The notes below the pieces were generated by a model, which saw only the letters and a list, made by a program, of their open reading frames with translations, was not told where the DNA came from and did not search any database. Made by a program: the position numbers and the translations under genes. Below, in pieces: positions 36,163-43,931 of a DNA stretch of 64,000 bases. The stretch is from Gammaproteobacteria bacterium. Its GTDB lineage: Bacteria > Pseudomonadota > Gammaproteobacteria > GCA-001735895. The stretch lies in contig JASJCI010000001.1 of NCBI GenBank assembly GCA_030066085.1, forward strand, positions 1 to 64,000, given 5' to 3'. Position 1 is the first letter of the stretch; every line of letters begins with the position of its first letter.

Positions 36163-36852
36163 CATACCATCTACGGCTTTCGCCGCAGCGGGCGTTACCC
36201 GCCTTTGTGGTCTGGACTTTCTCTTTACCTTATCATGACTGGCATAACTTAGGCAGGAGCCGTCAAGTCTCTACACTTTCGTCGATACGGACGCGACATG
36301 AAGTTGTTCAAATATACCCGATTCGACCTGCAACAGGCCGTGGCCTCGTCGAAATCCATGCGACAAACGCTGATACGTTTGCACGTCGCTCCATACGGCG
36401 GTAACTACAGCGTGTTAAAAAAGGCCATCAAGTATTTCGACCTCGACACGTCGCATTTCACCGGACAGGCCTGGAACAGGGGGAAATCCATCGCCCCGAG
36501 AAAGGAACTCGACGCCTATCTCAGGACCGGTTCGAACATTTCGTCGTTCAAACTGAAGAACAGGTTGCTGCAGGCAAAATTACTGCAGCCGAAATGTTCT
36601 GGCTGCGGGCGCCTCACCTGGCGAAAACAGCCGATTCCCCTCGAACTCGATCATATCAATGGCAACAACAGAGATAATCGAATTCTCAACCTCAGGTTAC
36701 TTTGCCCCAACTGTCATGCCCTGACCCCGACTTATCGAGGTAAAAACCGTAAAGACGCTTAGCTCGGGATTGCCACCATCTTGCAGCTGAGGTTTCCCCG
36801 AATTTGACTCCATTCACATCGACGGTTTCCCGGTCGAGTGCTCAATCAGTTT
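36163..36852 (-). ncRNA. Group I (IC3-like) self-splicing intron in tRNA-Leu(UAA)
   Basis: 690 nt. P1 is formed by exon CUU plus intron AA with TTGAG (36845-36841), giving a U.G pair at the 5' splice site. P2 is a GAAA-capped hairpin (about 36840-36815). The Q region reads AATCCCGAGCTAAG (36771-36758), R reads GTGTAGAGACTTGACGG (36276-36260) and S reads AAGAGAAAGTCC (36225-36214). A GCGGC-GAAA-GCCGT P9 hairpin follows, and the intron ends in G. These elements and the insertion site closely match the cyanobacterial/plastid trnL(UAA) intron. An HNH gene lies antisense in the P6 loop. Confidence 0.93.
36298..36762 (+). CDS. HNH homing endonuclease, antisense within the group I intron
   Basis: 154 aa. 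The C-terminal half is an HNH nuclease: CSGCG and CPNCH form a zinc site and LELDHINGNN..NLRLLCPNCH carries the H-N-H residues. The N-terminal half is basic, predicted to bind DNA. The gene runs opposite to the tRNA and intron. Its last codons and stop are complementary to the 5' strand of P6 (CGTC, 36757-36754), and its start is 15 bp from the 3' strand (GACG, 36283-36280). Intron mobility is the likely role; the recognition site would be an intronless trnL(UAA). Confidence 0.88.
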   Translation: MKLFKYTRFDLQQAVASSKSMRQTLIRLHVAPYGGNYSVLKKAIKYFDLDTSHFTGQAWNRGKSIAPRKELDAYLRTGSNISSFKLKNRLLQAKLLQPKCSGCGRLTWRKQPIPLELDHINGNNRDNRILNLRLLCPNCHALTPTYRGKNRKDA

Positions 36853-36950
36853 AAGTCCCTTGCGTCTACCAATTTCGCCATCCGGGCAGGATAGTGTCGT
36901 CTAGCAGGCGTCGCGATGATACCCCATCGATGTTTCGAGGTATACAGAAA

Positions 36951-37024
36951 TGGAGGCGGAGGTCGGAATCGAACCGGCGTACACGGCTTTGCAGGCCGCT
37001 GCATAACCACTCTGCCACTCCGCC
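36951..37024 (-). tRNA. cysT: tRNA-Cys(GCA)
   Basis: 74 nt with encoded CCA. Acceptor GGCGGAG/CTCCGCC, discriminator T, anticodon loop CTGCAAA (anticodon GCA), T-loop TTCGATT. Middle gene of the Gly-Cys-Leu cluster, as in E. coli glyW-cysT-leuZ. Confidence 0.96.
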
Positions 37025-37112
37025 ATCTCGGAATAAACGTGGTGACCCTGGCCATCATAACGACTGCGAATGGCCAAAAAAAGCCCCGATCGAGATCAGG
37101 GCCTGGAAAAAC

Positions 37113-37188
37113 TGGAGCGGGAAACGAGATTCGAACTCGCGACCCCAACCTTGGCAAGGTTGTGCTCTACCAGCTGAGCTATTCCCGC
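37113..37188 (-). tRNA. glyW: tRNA-Gly(GCC)
   Basis: 76 nt with encoded CCA. Acceptor GCGGGAA/TTCCCGC, D-arm AGCTCAGCTGGTAGAGC, anticodon loop TTGCCAA (anticodon GCC), T-loop TTCGAAT. It is the first gene of the tRNA operon, 51 bp downstream of pgsA and behind a near-consensus promoter. Confidence 0.97.
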
Positions 37189-37201
37189 GAAAAGAGCCGC
37201 T

Positions 37202-37229
37202 ATTCTATAGATTCACCCTGCACTGTCAA
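37202..37229 (-). promoter_or_regulatory. Sigma-70 promoter of the tRNA Gly-Cys-Leu operon
   Basis: On the minus strand TTGACA (37229-37224), a 16-nt spacer and TAGAAT (37207-37202) lie 13 bp upstream of mature tRNA-Gly. The region after the -10 is GC-rich (AGCGGC), as in stringently controlled stable-RNA promoters. Confidence 0.75.
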
Positions 37230-37239
37230 GCAACCCGCC

Positions 37240-37800
37240 TCATCCCTCGCGCGTGAGCACCGGCCAGGCCGCGCGCAGGTAAATTACCATCGAAATGATG
37301 GTCAGAATGGCCGCCACGTAATAGACAGTCAGTCCGATCTCGAAGATCGGCAGACCGAAAAAAGGTTCTTCGTAGACCATGAAACCGATCGCGAACATCT
37401 GCGCCACGGTCTTGCTCTTGCCGACGAACGATACCTTGACCGTGGTGCGACTGCCGAGTTCGGCCATCCACTCCCGCAGCGCCGATATCGAGATCTCGCG
37501 GGCAACGATCACTACCGAAGGCAGCGCGACGTAGATACTCGGATGCGCCTGCACCAGCAGGATGATGATAACCACCACCATCAGCTTGTCCGCGACCGGG
37601 TCGAGAAAGGCGCCGAACGGCGACTCGAGGCGCAGGCTGCGCGCGAGGTAACCATCTACCCAGTCGCTGACGCAGGCTACAAAAAATATGGCCGCACCAG
37701 CGACATTGGTCCAGCCGAACGGCAGGTAGAAGACAACCACGAACAACGGGATCAGCAGGATCCGGAAGAGCGTGATGGCGGTTGGCAGGTTTATTGTCAT
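37240..37800 (-). CDS. pgsA: CDP-diacylglycerol-glycerol-3-phosphate 3-phosphatidyltransferase
   Basis: 186-aa integral membrane enzyme making phosphatidylglycerophosphate. The CDP-alcohol phosphotransferase motif DGYLAR...GAFLDPVADK (DGx2ARx8Gx3Dx3D) is intact at about residues 49-71. There are about five hydrophobic segments. It follows uvrC and precedes the tRNAs, as in E. coli. Confidence 0.96.
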   Translation of the reverse strand: MTINLPTAITLFRILLIPLFVVVFYLPFGWTNVAGAAIFFVACVSDWVDGYLARSLRLESPFGAFLDPVADKLMVVVIIILLVQAHPSIYVALPSVVIVAREISISALREWMAELGSRTTVKVSFVGKSKTVAQMFAIGFMVYEEPFFGLPIFEIGLTVYYVAAILTIISMVIYLRAAWPVLTREG

Positions 37801-37817
37801 CGTCGGGGACTGGCGAA

Positions 37818-39650
37818 TCAGCTGTGAAACCTATCATAGATCATTTGCGCGGTCTCGCGGTTGATTCCCTTGATCTGCATCAGTTCCTCGACGCCCGCCG
37901 CCATGACGCCCTGCAGCCCGCCGAAGGTATTGAGCAACAGCTGGCGTTTGCGTGCGCCGATGCCCGGGATCTCCTCGAGTTTCGACTTTCGCCGGGCACG
38001 TGCGCGCGCCTGTCGGTGACCGGTGATCGCGAAGCGATGCGCCTCGTCGCGGATCTGCTGGATCAGCAGCAGCGCCGGCGAATCCAGCGCAACGGCGACC
38101 GGGGTCATTTCCTCGTCGAGGATCTGCTCGTATCCGGCGCGGCGCTCGGCACCCTTGGCCACGGCAAATACCCGCAGGTTCGGCTTGACCGTCGGGATAT
38201 TCAGCGCCTCCAGCACTTCCAGGGCAACCCCGAGTTGCCCCTTGCCGCCGTCGATCAGTACCAGGTCCGGCAGCAGGTCGGGATTATCACGCCGTTTCGA
38301 GTAACGCCGGTCCAGCACCTGGCGCATCGCGGCATAGTCGTCCCCGGCAGCAATGTCCTTGATGTTGTAGCGTCGATATTCAGTCTTGTCGGCACCCTCC
38401 TGGCCGAACACCACGCAGGACGCCTTGGTCGCCTCGCCCATGGTATGGCTGATATCGAAACACTCGATACGGTCCGGCGCCTGCTCGAGGTGCAGCGCCT
38501 CGACCAGGCTCTGCATGCGCTTGCTCAGCAGGCTCGACGACAGCAGGTAGGCCTTGAGCGCCTGGCGCGCGTTGTCGACAGCGTTTTCCAGCGCCCGGCG
38601 GCGCTTGTCACGCACGTTGTGCTGTATGCGGACCCGCGAGTCGTTGAGTTGCTGCAGCGACTCGGCCAGCAGCGCGGGATTCTCGAGCTCATGGCTGACG
38701 ATGATTTCGGCTGGCGCGGGATGGTTCGAGTAATGCTGGATGATGAAGGTTTCGAGCAGCTCGGCGGCATCGGTGTCGAGCCGGGTGCGATTGTAGAACG
38801 GCTTGTTGCCAAGCGAGGTCCCGTTGCGAATCATGAACAGCTGGATACAGCTGAAATCCTGTTCCAGCGCGCAGGCGACGATATCCATGTCGCCGTGGAA
38901 ATCGGTAACGAACTGTTTTTCGGTCACGCGCCGCAGGGTTTCGATCCGGTCGCGAACCTCGGCCGCGTTTTCAAAATCCAGCTGGCGCGAAAATTCTTCC
39001 ATCAGCGCAACCTGCTGATCGATGAGTTCGCTGCTCTTGCCCTCGAGAAAAAGCCTGGCCTGCTCGATCTGGGCGGCATAACTCTCGCGATCGGTATGGC
39101 CGACGCAGGGCCCCGTGCAGCGTTTGATCTGGTACTGCAGGCAGGCGCGACGACGATTCAGCATGGCGGAGTCTTCGCAATTGCGCAGTTTGAAAATCCG
39201 CTGTACGTGATTGATCGTGTAACGAATCGACCCCGCACTCGGAAAAGGACCGTAAAAGCTGCCCTTGCTGCGGTCGGGTTTACCGCGGAAAACCTTCAGC
39301 CGCGGGAACTCGTGATTCGTCAGCTGCACGTAGGGATAACTCTTGTCGTCGCGAAACAGGATGTTGTAACGCGGATTCAGGTTCTTGATCAGGTCGTTTT
39401 CGAGCAACAGCGCCTCGCTTTCGGTGCGCGTGTTGGTTACCTCGATACGGTCGATGTTGTTGACCAGCGACAGGATGCGCGTGGTAAGGCCGGTTTTGCG
39501 AAAGTAGCTGGCCAGGCGTTTCTTCAGGTTTTTCGCCTTGCCGACATAGATCACCCTGCCCTTGCGATCGATCATGCGATACACGCCGGGCTTGTTGTTG
39601 ACCGTGGCGAGAAAGGCCTGGTGGTCGAATCCCTGCCGGTCGTCGTTCAC
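37818..39650 (-). CDS. uvrC: UvrABC system protein C
   Basis: 610 aa, identical in length to E. coli UvrC. N-terminal GIY-YIG nuclease (KPGVYRMIDRKGRVIYVGKAKN), a Cys-rich turn (ACLQYQIKRCTGPC), the UVR motif region (ALMEEFSRQLDFENAAEVRDR), the RNase H-like 5' nuclease (LVLIDGGKGQLGVA) and a C-terminal double HhH (EIPGIGARKRQLLLNTFGG). It starts with GTG at 39650, overlapping the glycosylase stop (GTGA). It makes both incisions in nucleotide excision repair. Confidence 0.96.
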   Translation of the reverse strand: MNDDRQGFDHQAFLATVNNKPGVYRMIDRKGRVIYVGKAKNLKKRLASYFRKTGLTTRILSLVNNIDRIEVTNTRTESEALLLENDLIKNLNPRYNILFRDDKSYPYVQLTNHEFPRLKVFRGKPDRSKGSFYGPFPSAGSIRYTINHVQRIFKLRNCEDSAMLNRRRACLQYQIKRCTGPCVGHTDRESYAAQIEQARLFLEGKSSELIDQQVALMEEFSRQLDFENAAEVRDRIETLRRVTEKQFVTDFHGDMDIVACALEQDFSCIQLFMIRNGTSLGNKPFYNRTRLDTDAAELLETFIIQHYSNHPAPAEIIVSHELENPALLAESLQQLNDSRVRIQHNVRDKRRRALENAVDNARQALKAYLLSSSLLSKRMQSLVEALHLEQAPDRIECFDISHTMGEATKASCVVFGQEGADKTEYRRYNIKDIAAGDDYAAMRQVLDRRYSKRRDNPDLLPDLVLIDGGKGQLGVALEVLEALNIPTVKPNLRVFAVAKGAERRAGYEQILDEEMTPVAVALDSPALLLIQQIRDEAHRFAITGHRQARARARRKSKLEEIPGIGARKRQLLLNTFGGLQGVMAAGVEELMQIKGINRETAQMIYDRFHS

Positions 39651-40267
39651 CCGAACCACTCGCGCAGGCGTTTGAACACCGCATCGAAGCCGGCCTCGTC
39701 GAGACGCCCGGTGTTGAAGTTGTAGCGACTGCAATGATACGAATCCAGCAACAGGCGCGCGCCTGGCAAGGCGTGCTCGGCCAGGTGGGAAAATCGATAG
39801 CGACCCGGTGCCAGCGCCAGGGCTCGCAGGATCGCGCGGTGCGCCACGCCCCCGAGCGCGAGCACGGCGCCGTTCGCGCCGACCTGTTCCAGCTCCGCTC
39901 GCAGGAAACGATTGCAGGTGTCGATCTCGCGGGTGTTCGGCCGGTTTAGCGGCGGCAGACACTTGACCGCATTGGTAATGCGGCAATTCAGCAATTCGAT
40001 GCCCGTCGCCTCGCCGTCGCTGCGGCGCGCGAAACCGCTGCGGCACAGCGCGGCATGCAACCGCTCGCCGGAAGCGTCGCCGTGAAACGGAATCCCGGTT
40101 GCGTTGGCGCCGTGCAATCCGGGTGCCAGGCCAACGACGAGCAGGCCGGCGTCGGCACGCCCAACGGCAGCTACCGGACGGTTGTGATAATGCGGAAAAT
40201 CCCGTTGCTGCTGCTGGCGGTATCCATGCAGGCGCTCACAGAGCTGACAGTTCGACAGTTCGCTCAT
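39647..40267 (-). CDS. Iron-sulphur uracil-DNA glycosylase, family 5 (UDGb)-like
   Basis: 206 aa. Four cysteines suited to a 4Fe-4S cluster: C7, C10, C103 and C118. Motif A reads GLAPGLHGANATG (46-58), where family 4 has GEGPG and family 5 has GLAPG, so no acidic catalytic residue is present in that motif; FHGDASG follows. It removes uracil or other deaminated bases. It lies between uvrY and uvrC, coupled to uvrC by GTGA, so base-excision and nucleotide-excision repair genes share a transcript. In E. coli nothing lies in this position. Confidence 0.88.
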   Translation of the reverse strand: MSELSNCQLCERLHGYRQQQQRDFPHYHNRPVAAVGRADAGLLVVGLAPGLHGANATGIPFHGDASGERLHAALCRSGFARRSDGEATGIELLNCRITNAVKCLPPLNRPNTREIDTCNRFLRAELEQVGANGAVLALGGVAHRAILRALALAPGRYRFSHLAEHALPGARLLLDSYHCSRYNFNTGRLDEAGFDAVFKRLREWFG

Positions 40268-40285
40268 CGGGCTCGGCGCCGACGA

Positions 40286-40933
40286 CTAGTCGGACTGGAC
40301 AAATTCGACCATGCCCTGCTCCACCGCGATCTTGACCAGGTCCACCTCGTTTTGCGCCCCGAGTTTATCCAGCAGGCGCAGGCGATAGGTGCTGATGGTC
40401 TTCGGGCTAAGGCAGAGCTTGTCCGATATTTCAGCGTTGGTCAGGCCGTGCGAGATCATCAACATGACCTGGAATTCTCGTCGCGAGAGACGATCGATCG
40501 GGTTGCTCTCGTTGCCCGGCAGCAGCGACAGCGCCAGCTGCTGCGCAATGCTCGGCGCGATGTAGGCGTTGCCCTCGTACACCTGCCGAATCGCCGCCAG
40601 CATTTCGTCGACGCCGCATTCCTTGGTGAGATACCCCTTGGCGCCGATTTCGAGCATGCGCTTGGGGAAGGTCTGCTCATTATGCACGGTCAGAACGATA
40701 ATCTTTTGTGCCGGATTGCGCTGCAGGATACGGTGGCAGGCTTCAACACCGCCGATGCCGGGCATATTGACGTCCATCAGGATAACGTCGGGCGCCAGCT
40801 CCTGGGCCAGCTTCACGCTGGTCTCGCCGCAGTCGGCCTCGCCGACGATGCGCACTTCGCCGCTGTCTTCCAGCAGGCGGCGAATACCGGTACGCACGAT
40901 CTCGTGATCGTCGGTCAGCAGGATATTTATCAT
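40286..40933 (-). CDS. uvrY: Response regulator UvrY/GacA
   Basis: 215 aa. Receiver domain with D8/D9 and phospho-acceptor D54 (ILMDVNMPG), Thr and Lys of the switch region (LTVHNE, GYLTK), and a LuxR-type C-terminal helix-turn-helix (LSRREFQVMLMISHGLTNAEISDKLCLSPKTISTYR). It lies directly upstream of the glycosylase/uvrC genes, as uvrY does in E. coli. It is the partner of a BarA/GacS kinase and activates Csr small RNAs in relatives. ATG 40933 is preferred over 40942. Confidence 0.92.
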   Translation of the reverse strand: MINILLTDDHEIVRTGIRRLLEDSGEVRIVGEADCGETSVKLAQELAPDVILMDVNMPGIGGVEACHRILQRNPAQKIIVLTVHNEQTFPKRMLEIGAKGYLTKECGVDEMLAAIRQVYEGNAYIAPSIAQQLALSLLPGNESNPIDRLSRREFQVMLMISHGLTNAEISDKLCLSPKTISTYRLRLLDKLGAQNEVDLVKIAVEQGMVEFVQSD

Positions 40934-40999
40934 CAGGAACAACCAGGTCGACTGGCGCGATCATATCACAGCCATCCTACCTCGTGTAATCCGGGCGGA

Positions 41000-41968
41000 T
41001 CAGTAGCGCAGCAGCACCGAACCCCAGGTAAATCCGCCGCCGAAGGCTTCCAGCAGCAGTAATTCGTTCTCCTTGATACGCCCGTCGCGGACCGCCACGT
41101 CGAGCGCAAGCGGAACCGACGCGGCCGAGGTATTACCGTGCCGGTCGACGGTTACGACGACCTGGTCCATCGACATCTTGAGCTTCTTCGCGGTTGCCGC
41201 GATGATGCGGATATTGGCCTGGTGAGGCACCAGCCAGTCGATATCGGACTTCATCATGCGATTGGCGGCAAGGGTTTCGTCGACGATCCGGCCGAGGGTA
41301 TTGACCGCCATCTTGAACACCTCGTTGCCGCGCATTTCGACGTAAGCCTTGCCCGCGCGAACCTCTTCCATGCCGTCGCCGATACCATGCGGTACCCATA
41401 ACAGGTTTTCGTACTTGCCATCGGCGTGAATATGGGTAGACAGGATACCGGTTTCCTCGCTGGCCTCCAGGATCACGGCGCCGGCGCCATCGCCGAACAG
41501 AACGCAGGTGCCGCGGTCTTGCCAGTTCAGAATGCGGGAAAAGACTTCCGCGCCCACCACCAGTGCTTTTTTGGCACTGCCGGTCTTGATGAACTTGTCG
41601 GCCACCGTCAGCGCATAGACGAAGCCGGTACACACGGCCTGGATATCGAATGCGGGACAACCGTGAATATCGAGACGTGCCTGCAGAATGCAGGCCGAGC
41701 TGGGGAAAATCTTGTCCGGCGTCGAGGTTGCCATCACGATCAGGTCGATTTCCTGCGGATCGATGCCCGCCGCTTCGATCGCATGGCGGGCCGCCTTTTC
41801 CGCGAGGTCCACGGTAGTTTCGTTGTCGCCGGCGATATGGCGCTGCTCGATGCCGGTACGCTCGCGAATCCACTGGTCGGTGGTGTCGACCAGGCTTTCG
41901 AGCTCGTGATTGGTCATCACCCGTTCGGGCAGGTAACTGCCGGTACCGACGATTCGTGCATAAGTCAT
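41000..41968 (-). CDS. fabH: 3-oxoacyl-ACP synthase III
   Basis: 322-aa initiating condensing enzyme (acetyl-CoA + malonyl-ACP). Catalytic Cys in [13 protein letters not shown], His in VPHQANIRI and Asn in [12 protein letters not shown]. Length as usual. It overlaps plsX by 4 bp (ATGA). In E. coli fabD follows, but here the next gene is uvrY (66 bp), so the fab operon is broken at this point. Confidence 0.97.
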   Translation of the reverse strand: MTYARIVGTGSYLPERVMTNHELESLVDTTDQWIRERTGIEQRHIAGDNETTVDLAEKAARHAIEAAGIDPQEIDLIVMATSTPDKIFPSSACILQARLDIHGCPAFDIQAVCTGFVYALTVADKFIKTGSAKKALVVGAEVFSRILNWQDRGTCVLFGDGAGAVILEASEETGILSTHIHADGKYENLLWVPHGIGDGMEEVRAGKAYVEMRGNEVFKMAVNTLGRIVDETLAANRMMKSDIDWLVPHQANIRIIAATAKKLKMSMDQVVVTVDRHGNTSAASVPLALDVAVRDGRIKENELLLLEAFGGGFTWGSVLLRY

Positions 41969-42996
41969 GTCACCACCTCGACGGGTTGATCGAGATGCGC
42001 TTCGATAGCGCTCGATATGCGTGACGGCACGTCGTTCTCGATCTCGATTGCGGCAATTCTGATGGCGTTCATGAACGAGCTTATATCCGCGCTGCCGTGA
42101 CTCTTGACGACAATGCCGTTGAGACCCAGCAGGCTGGCGCCGTTGTAGCGCCGCGGATCGAGCTTGCGCCGCACCGCCTTCAACACCGGCATCGCACAAA
42201 GTGCGCCGAGACGAGTGATGAAGTTACGCTTGAATTCGCTTTGCAGTACGTGGCTCACGAGCGCCGCCAGGCCTTCACCTGTTTTCAACGACACGTTGCC
42301 GACGAAACCGTCGGTGACGATAACGTCCACCGTTCCCTTGTAGATATCGTCACCTTCGACGAAGCCGTAATAATTGACGCCGCTGGCGGCGATCAGTTGC
42401 GCAGCGCGCTTGATCGACTCGTTGCCCTTGACCTCTTCCGAGCCGATATTGAGCAAACCAACGCTTGGATTCCTGATGTTTTCAACGGATTGCACGAGGA
42501 TCGATCCCATCAGCGCAAACTCGGCGAGATGCTCCGGCGAACACTCGAGGTTGGCGCCCAGGTCCAGCATGTGAGTGGGTCCCTGGACACCCGGCAACTC
42601 GGTACAGATTGCAGGGCGACTGATTCCGCGAATCGTTTTGAGCACGAACTTGCTGGTCGCCATCAACGCGCCGGTATTGCCCGCGCTGACGCAGGCCTGT
42701 ACTTCGCCGGACTTGACCAGGTCGATCGCCACACGCATCGAGGAATCCTTTTTCTTCTTCAGCGCCAGTGCCGGTAATTCGTCCATGTCGACCACCTCCG
42801 AAGCGTGGTGCACGCGCACTCGCTGGTCGTCGGCCAGGCCGTATTGTTCGATCTGATGCCGCAACTTGTCGCGGTCACCCACCAGTACCAGTTCGATCGC
42901 CGGGATCTGTTCGATCGCCTGCTTGGCGGCACCAACGGTTACCCGGGGACCAAAATCCCCGCCCATGGCATCCAGGGCTATCAGTTTTCGTTTCAC
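41965..42996 (-). CDS. plsX: Phosphate acyltransferase PlsX
   Basis: 343 aa (GTG start). It transfers acyl groups from ACP to phosphate, feeding PlsY in phospholipid synthesis. N-terminal [13 protein letters not shown] and the segments [32 protein letters not shown] and [15 protein letters not shown] are diagnostic. An in-frame TTG at 43011 would add five residues. The hairpin at 43016-43043 lies just upstream. Coupled to fabH. Confidence 0.95.
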   Translation of the reverse strand: MKRKLIALDAMGGDFGPRVTVGAAKQAIEQIPAIELVLVGDRDKLRHQIEQYGLADDQRVRVHHASEVVDMDELPALALKKKKDSSMRVAIDLVKSGEVQACVSAGNTGALMATSKFVLKTIRGISRPAICTELPGVQGPTHMLDLGANLECSPEHLAEFALMGSILVQSVENIRNPSVGLLNIGSEEVKGNESIKRAAQLIAASGVNYYGFVEGDDIYKGTVDVIVTDGFVGNVSLKTGEGLAALVSHVLQSEFKRNFITRLGALCAMPVLKAVRRKLDPRRYNGASLLGLNGIVVKSHGSADISSFMNAIRIAAIEIENDVPSRISSAIEAHLDQPVEVVT

Positions 42997-43015
42997 TGAC
43001 GTTGTGTCCAAAATA

Positions 43016-43043
43016 AATACGGGCGGTTAACGCCGCCCGTATT
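43016..43043 (-). terminator. Hairpin between rpmF and plsX
   Basis: An 11-bp perfect stem, AATACGGGCGG (43016-43026) with CCGCCCGTATT (43033-43043), 6-nt loop. On the minus strand it is followed by TATTTT. It probably causes partial termination after rpmF, giving more L32 than lipid enzymes. The stem is certain; its effect is inferred. Confidence 0.65.
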
Positions 43044-43064
43044 CATAGCACAATCGACGCGGAT

Positions 43065-43265
43065 CTACTCTTCGTAATCGTCGTCATCGACGACCTTGTC
43101 GGCGATAACCTTGCGGCCCTTGTAGTAGCCGTCAGCACTGACGTGATGGCGGCGATGAATTTCGCCGGTGGTCGGTTCCACCGACAGGGTCGGTGCACCG
43201 AGGGCATCGTGCGAACGGCGCATACCGCGCTTCGACGGGGTTTTCCGGTTCTGTTGAACGGCCAT
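43065..43265 (-). CDS. rpmF: Large ribosomal subunit protein bL32
   Basis: 66 aa, [21 protein letters not shown] at the N-terminus, the standard L32 sequence; no zinc-binding Cys pair (C-minus form). It follows yceD by 18 bp, as in most proteobacteria. Confidence 0.97.
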   Translation of the reverse strand: MAVQQNRKTPSKRGMRRSHDALGAPTLSVEPTTGEIHRRHHVSADGYYKGRKVIADKVVDDDDYEE

Positions 43266-43283
43266 TGTTAAATCTCCAGGTAT

Positions 43284-43796
43284 CTATTCAGTCGCTTTCA
43301 GCTGCGCCAGCACAGCAAATGGATTTTCTCTCGTTTCGGTCGCGGCATCCGCAACCGGCCAGTGTTCGTTACACTCACTATCGTCGTGCCTGGCAACCAG
43401 CGGTACCGCCAGGATCAATTCGTCCTCGACCAGCGCGAACAGGTCGACGTAACCGTCATCGCTGTCGATGGAATCCTGGTCGCTCTCCTGCAGAACGGAA
43501 TCGTCGGCATCGACCATAACCCGGAACTCCAGCGCTAGTGGAACCTCCATGGGTTCAAGGCATCGCTGGCATTCCAGAACCAGGGTGGTTTCGAGCCGCC
43601 CGACGACGATCGGCGTGTCGAATTCGTTGCGCACGAATTCGAACCTGACGCTGACGCTGTCACCGCGCTCCGCGGATTGAGCATGTAGCAGACCTTGCAG
43701 GCGCTCCAGTTCGACCAGTGGGATTTTGCCCTCGAAGTACCCGTTTCGAGCAACTTCCCTGTGGACCTGGTATTGCCTGCGCAGCTTGTCCCGCAT
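43284..43796 (-). CDS. yceD: YceD / DUF177 family protein (23S rRNA accumulation)
   Basis: 170-aa acidic protein with the DUF177 Cys pair (LECQRCLEPM) in its centre and an acidic C-terminal part. Orthologues are always upstream of rpmF and are needed for normal 23S rRNA levels. The position agrees. Divergent from maf; the 135-bp gap holds promoters for both. Confidence 0.93.
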   Translation of the reverse strand: MRDKLRRQYQVHREVARNGYFEGKIPLVELERLQGLLHAQSAERGDSVSVRFEFVRNEFDTPIVVGRLETTLVLECQRCLEPMEVPLALEFRVMVDADDSVLQESDQDSIDSDDGYVDLFALVEDELILAVPLVARHDDSECNEHWPVADAATETRENPFAVLAQLKATE

Positions 43797-43931
43797 AAGG
43801 CGGCGATTCTAGTGCTTGTGGATAAAATTGTCTACGCCAAAATGGGCCTCTGATCGAGCTGCCTGTGCACGCTCGACAGCCTGTAATATACTGCGCGGCC
43901 GCAAATCATCCATCACCCCGGAGGCACAGGC

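Larger units (their letters stand above)
36111..36887 (-). tRNA. leuZ: tRNA-Leu(UAA), interrupted by a group I intron
   Basis: The 5' exon (36887-36853, 35 nt) begins GCCCGGA and ends ...AGGGACTT. The 3' exon (36162-36111, 52 nt) begins AAAATCCCT and ends TCCGGGCACCA. Joined they give an 87-nt class II tRNA: 7-bp acceptor GCCCGGA/TCCGGGC, anticodon stem AGGGA/TCCCT with loop CTTAAAA (anticodon TAA), a long variable arm CGGTG-GAAA-CACCG, T arm GCCGG-TTCGACT-CCGGC and encoded CCA. It follows tRNA-Gly and tRNA-Cys in the E. coli glyW-cysT-leuZ order. The intron is between U34 and A35. Confidence 0.95.

Noticed and set aside
36111-36240. A lone tRNA 3' fragment as a phage attachment-site remnant
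   Set aside because: The matching 5' half is found at 36853-36887 in the correct strand and order, and the intervening DNA has group I intron elements and no integrase.
37782-39725. Long plus-strand open frame antisense to uvrC
   Set aside because: High-GC coding DNA with strong codon bias leaves long open frames on the opposite strand. The minus-strand product is an unmistakable UvrC, and the antisense product has no recognisable motif.
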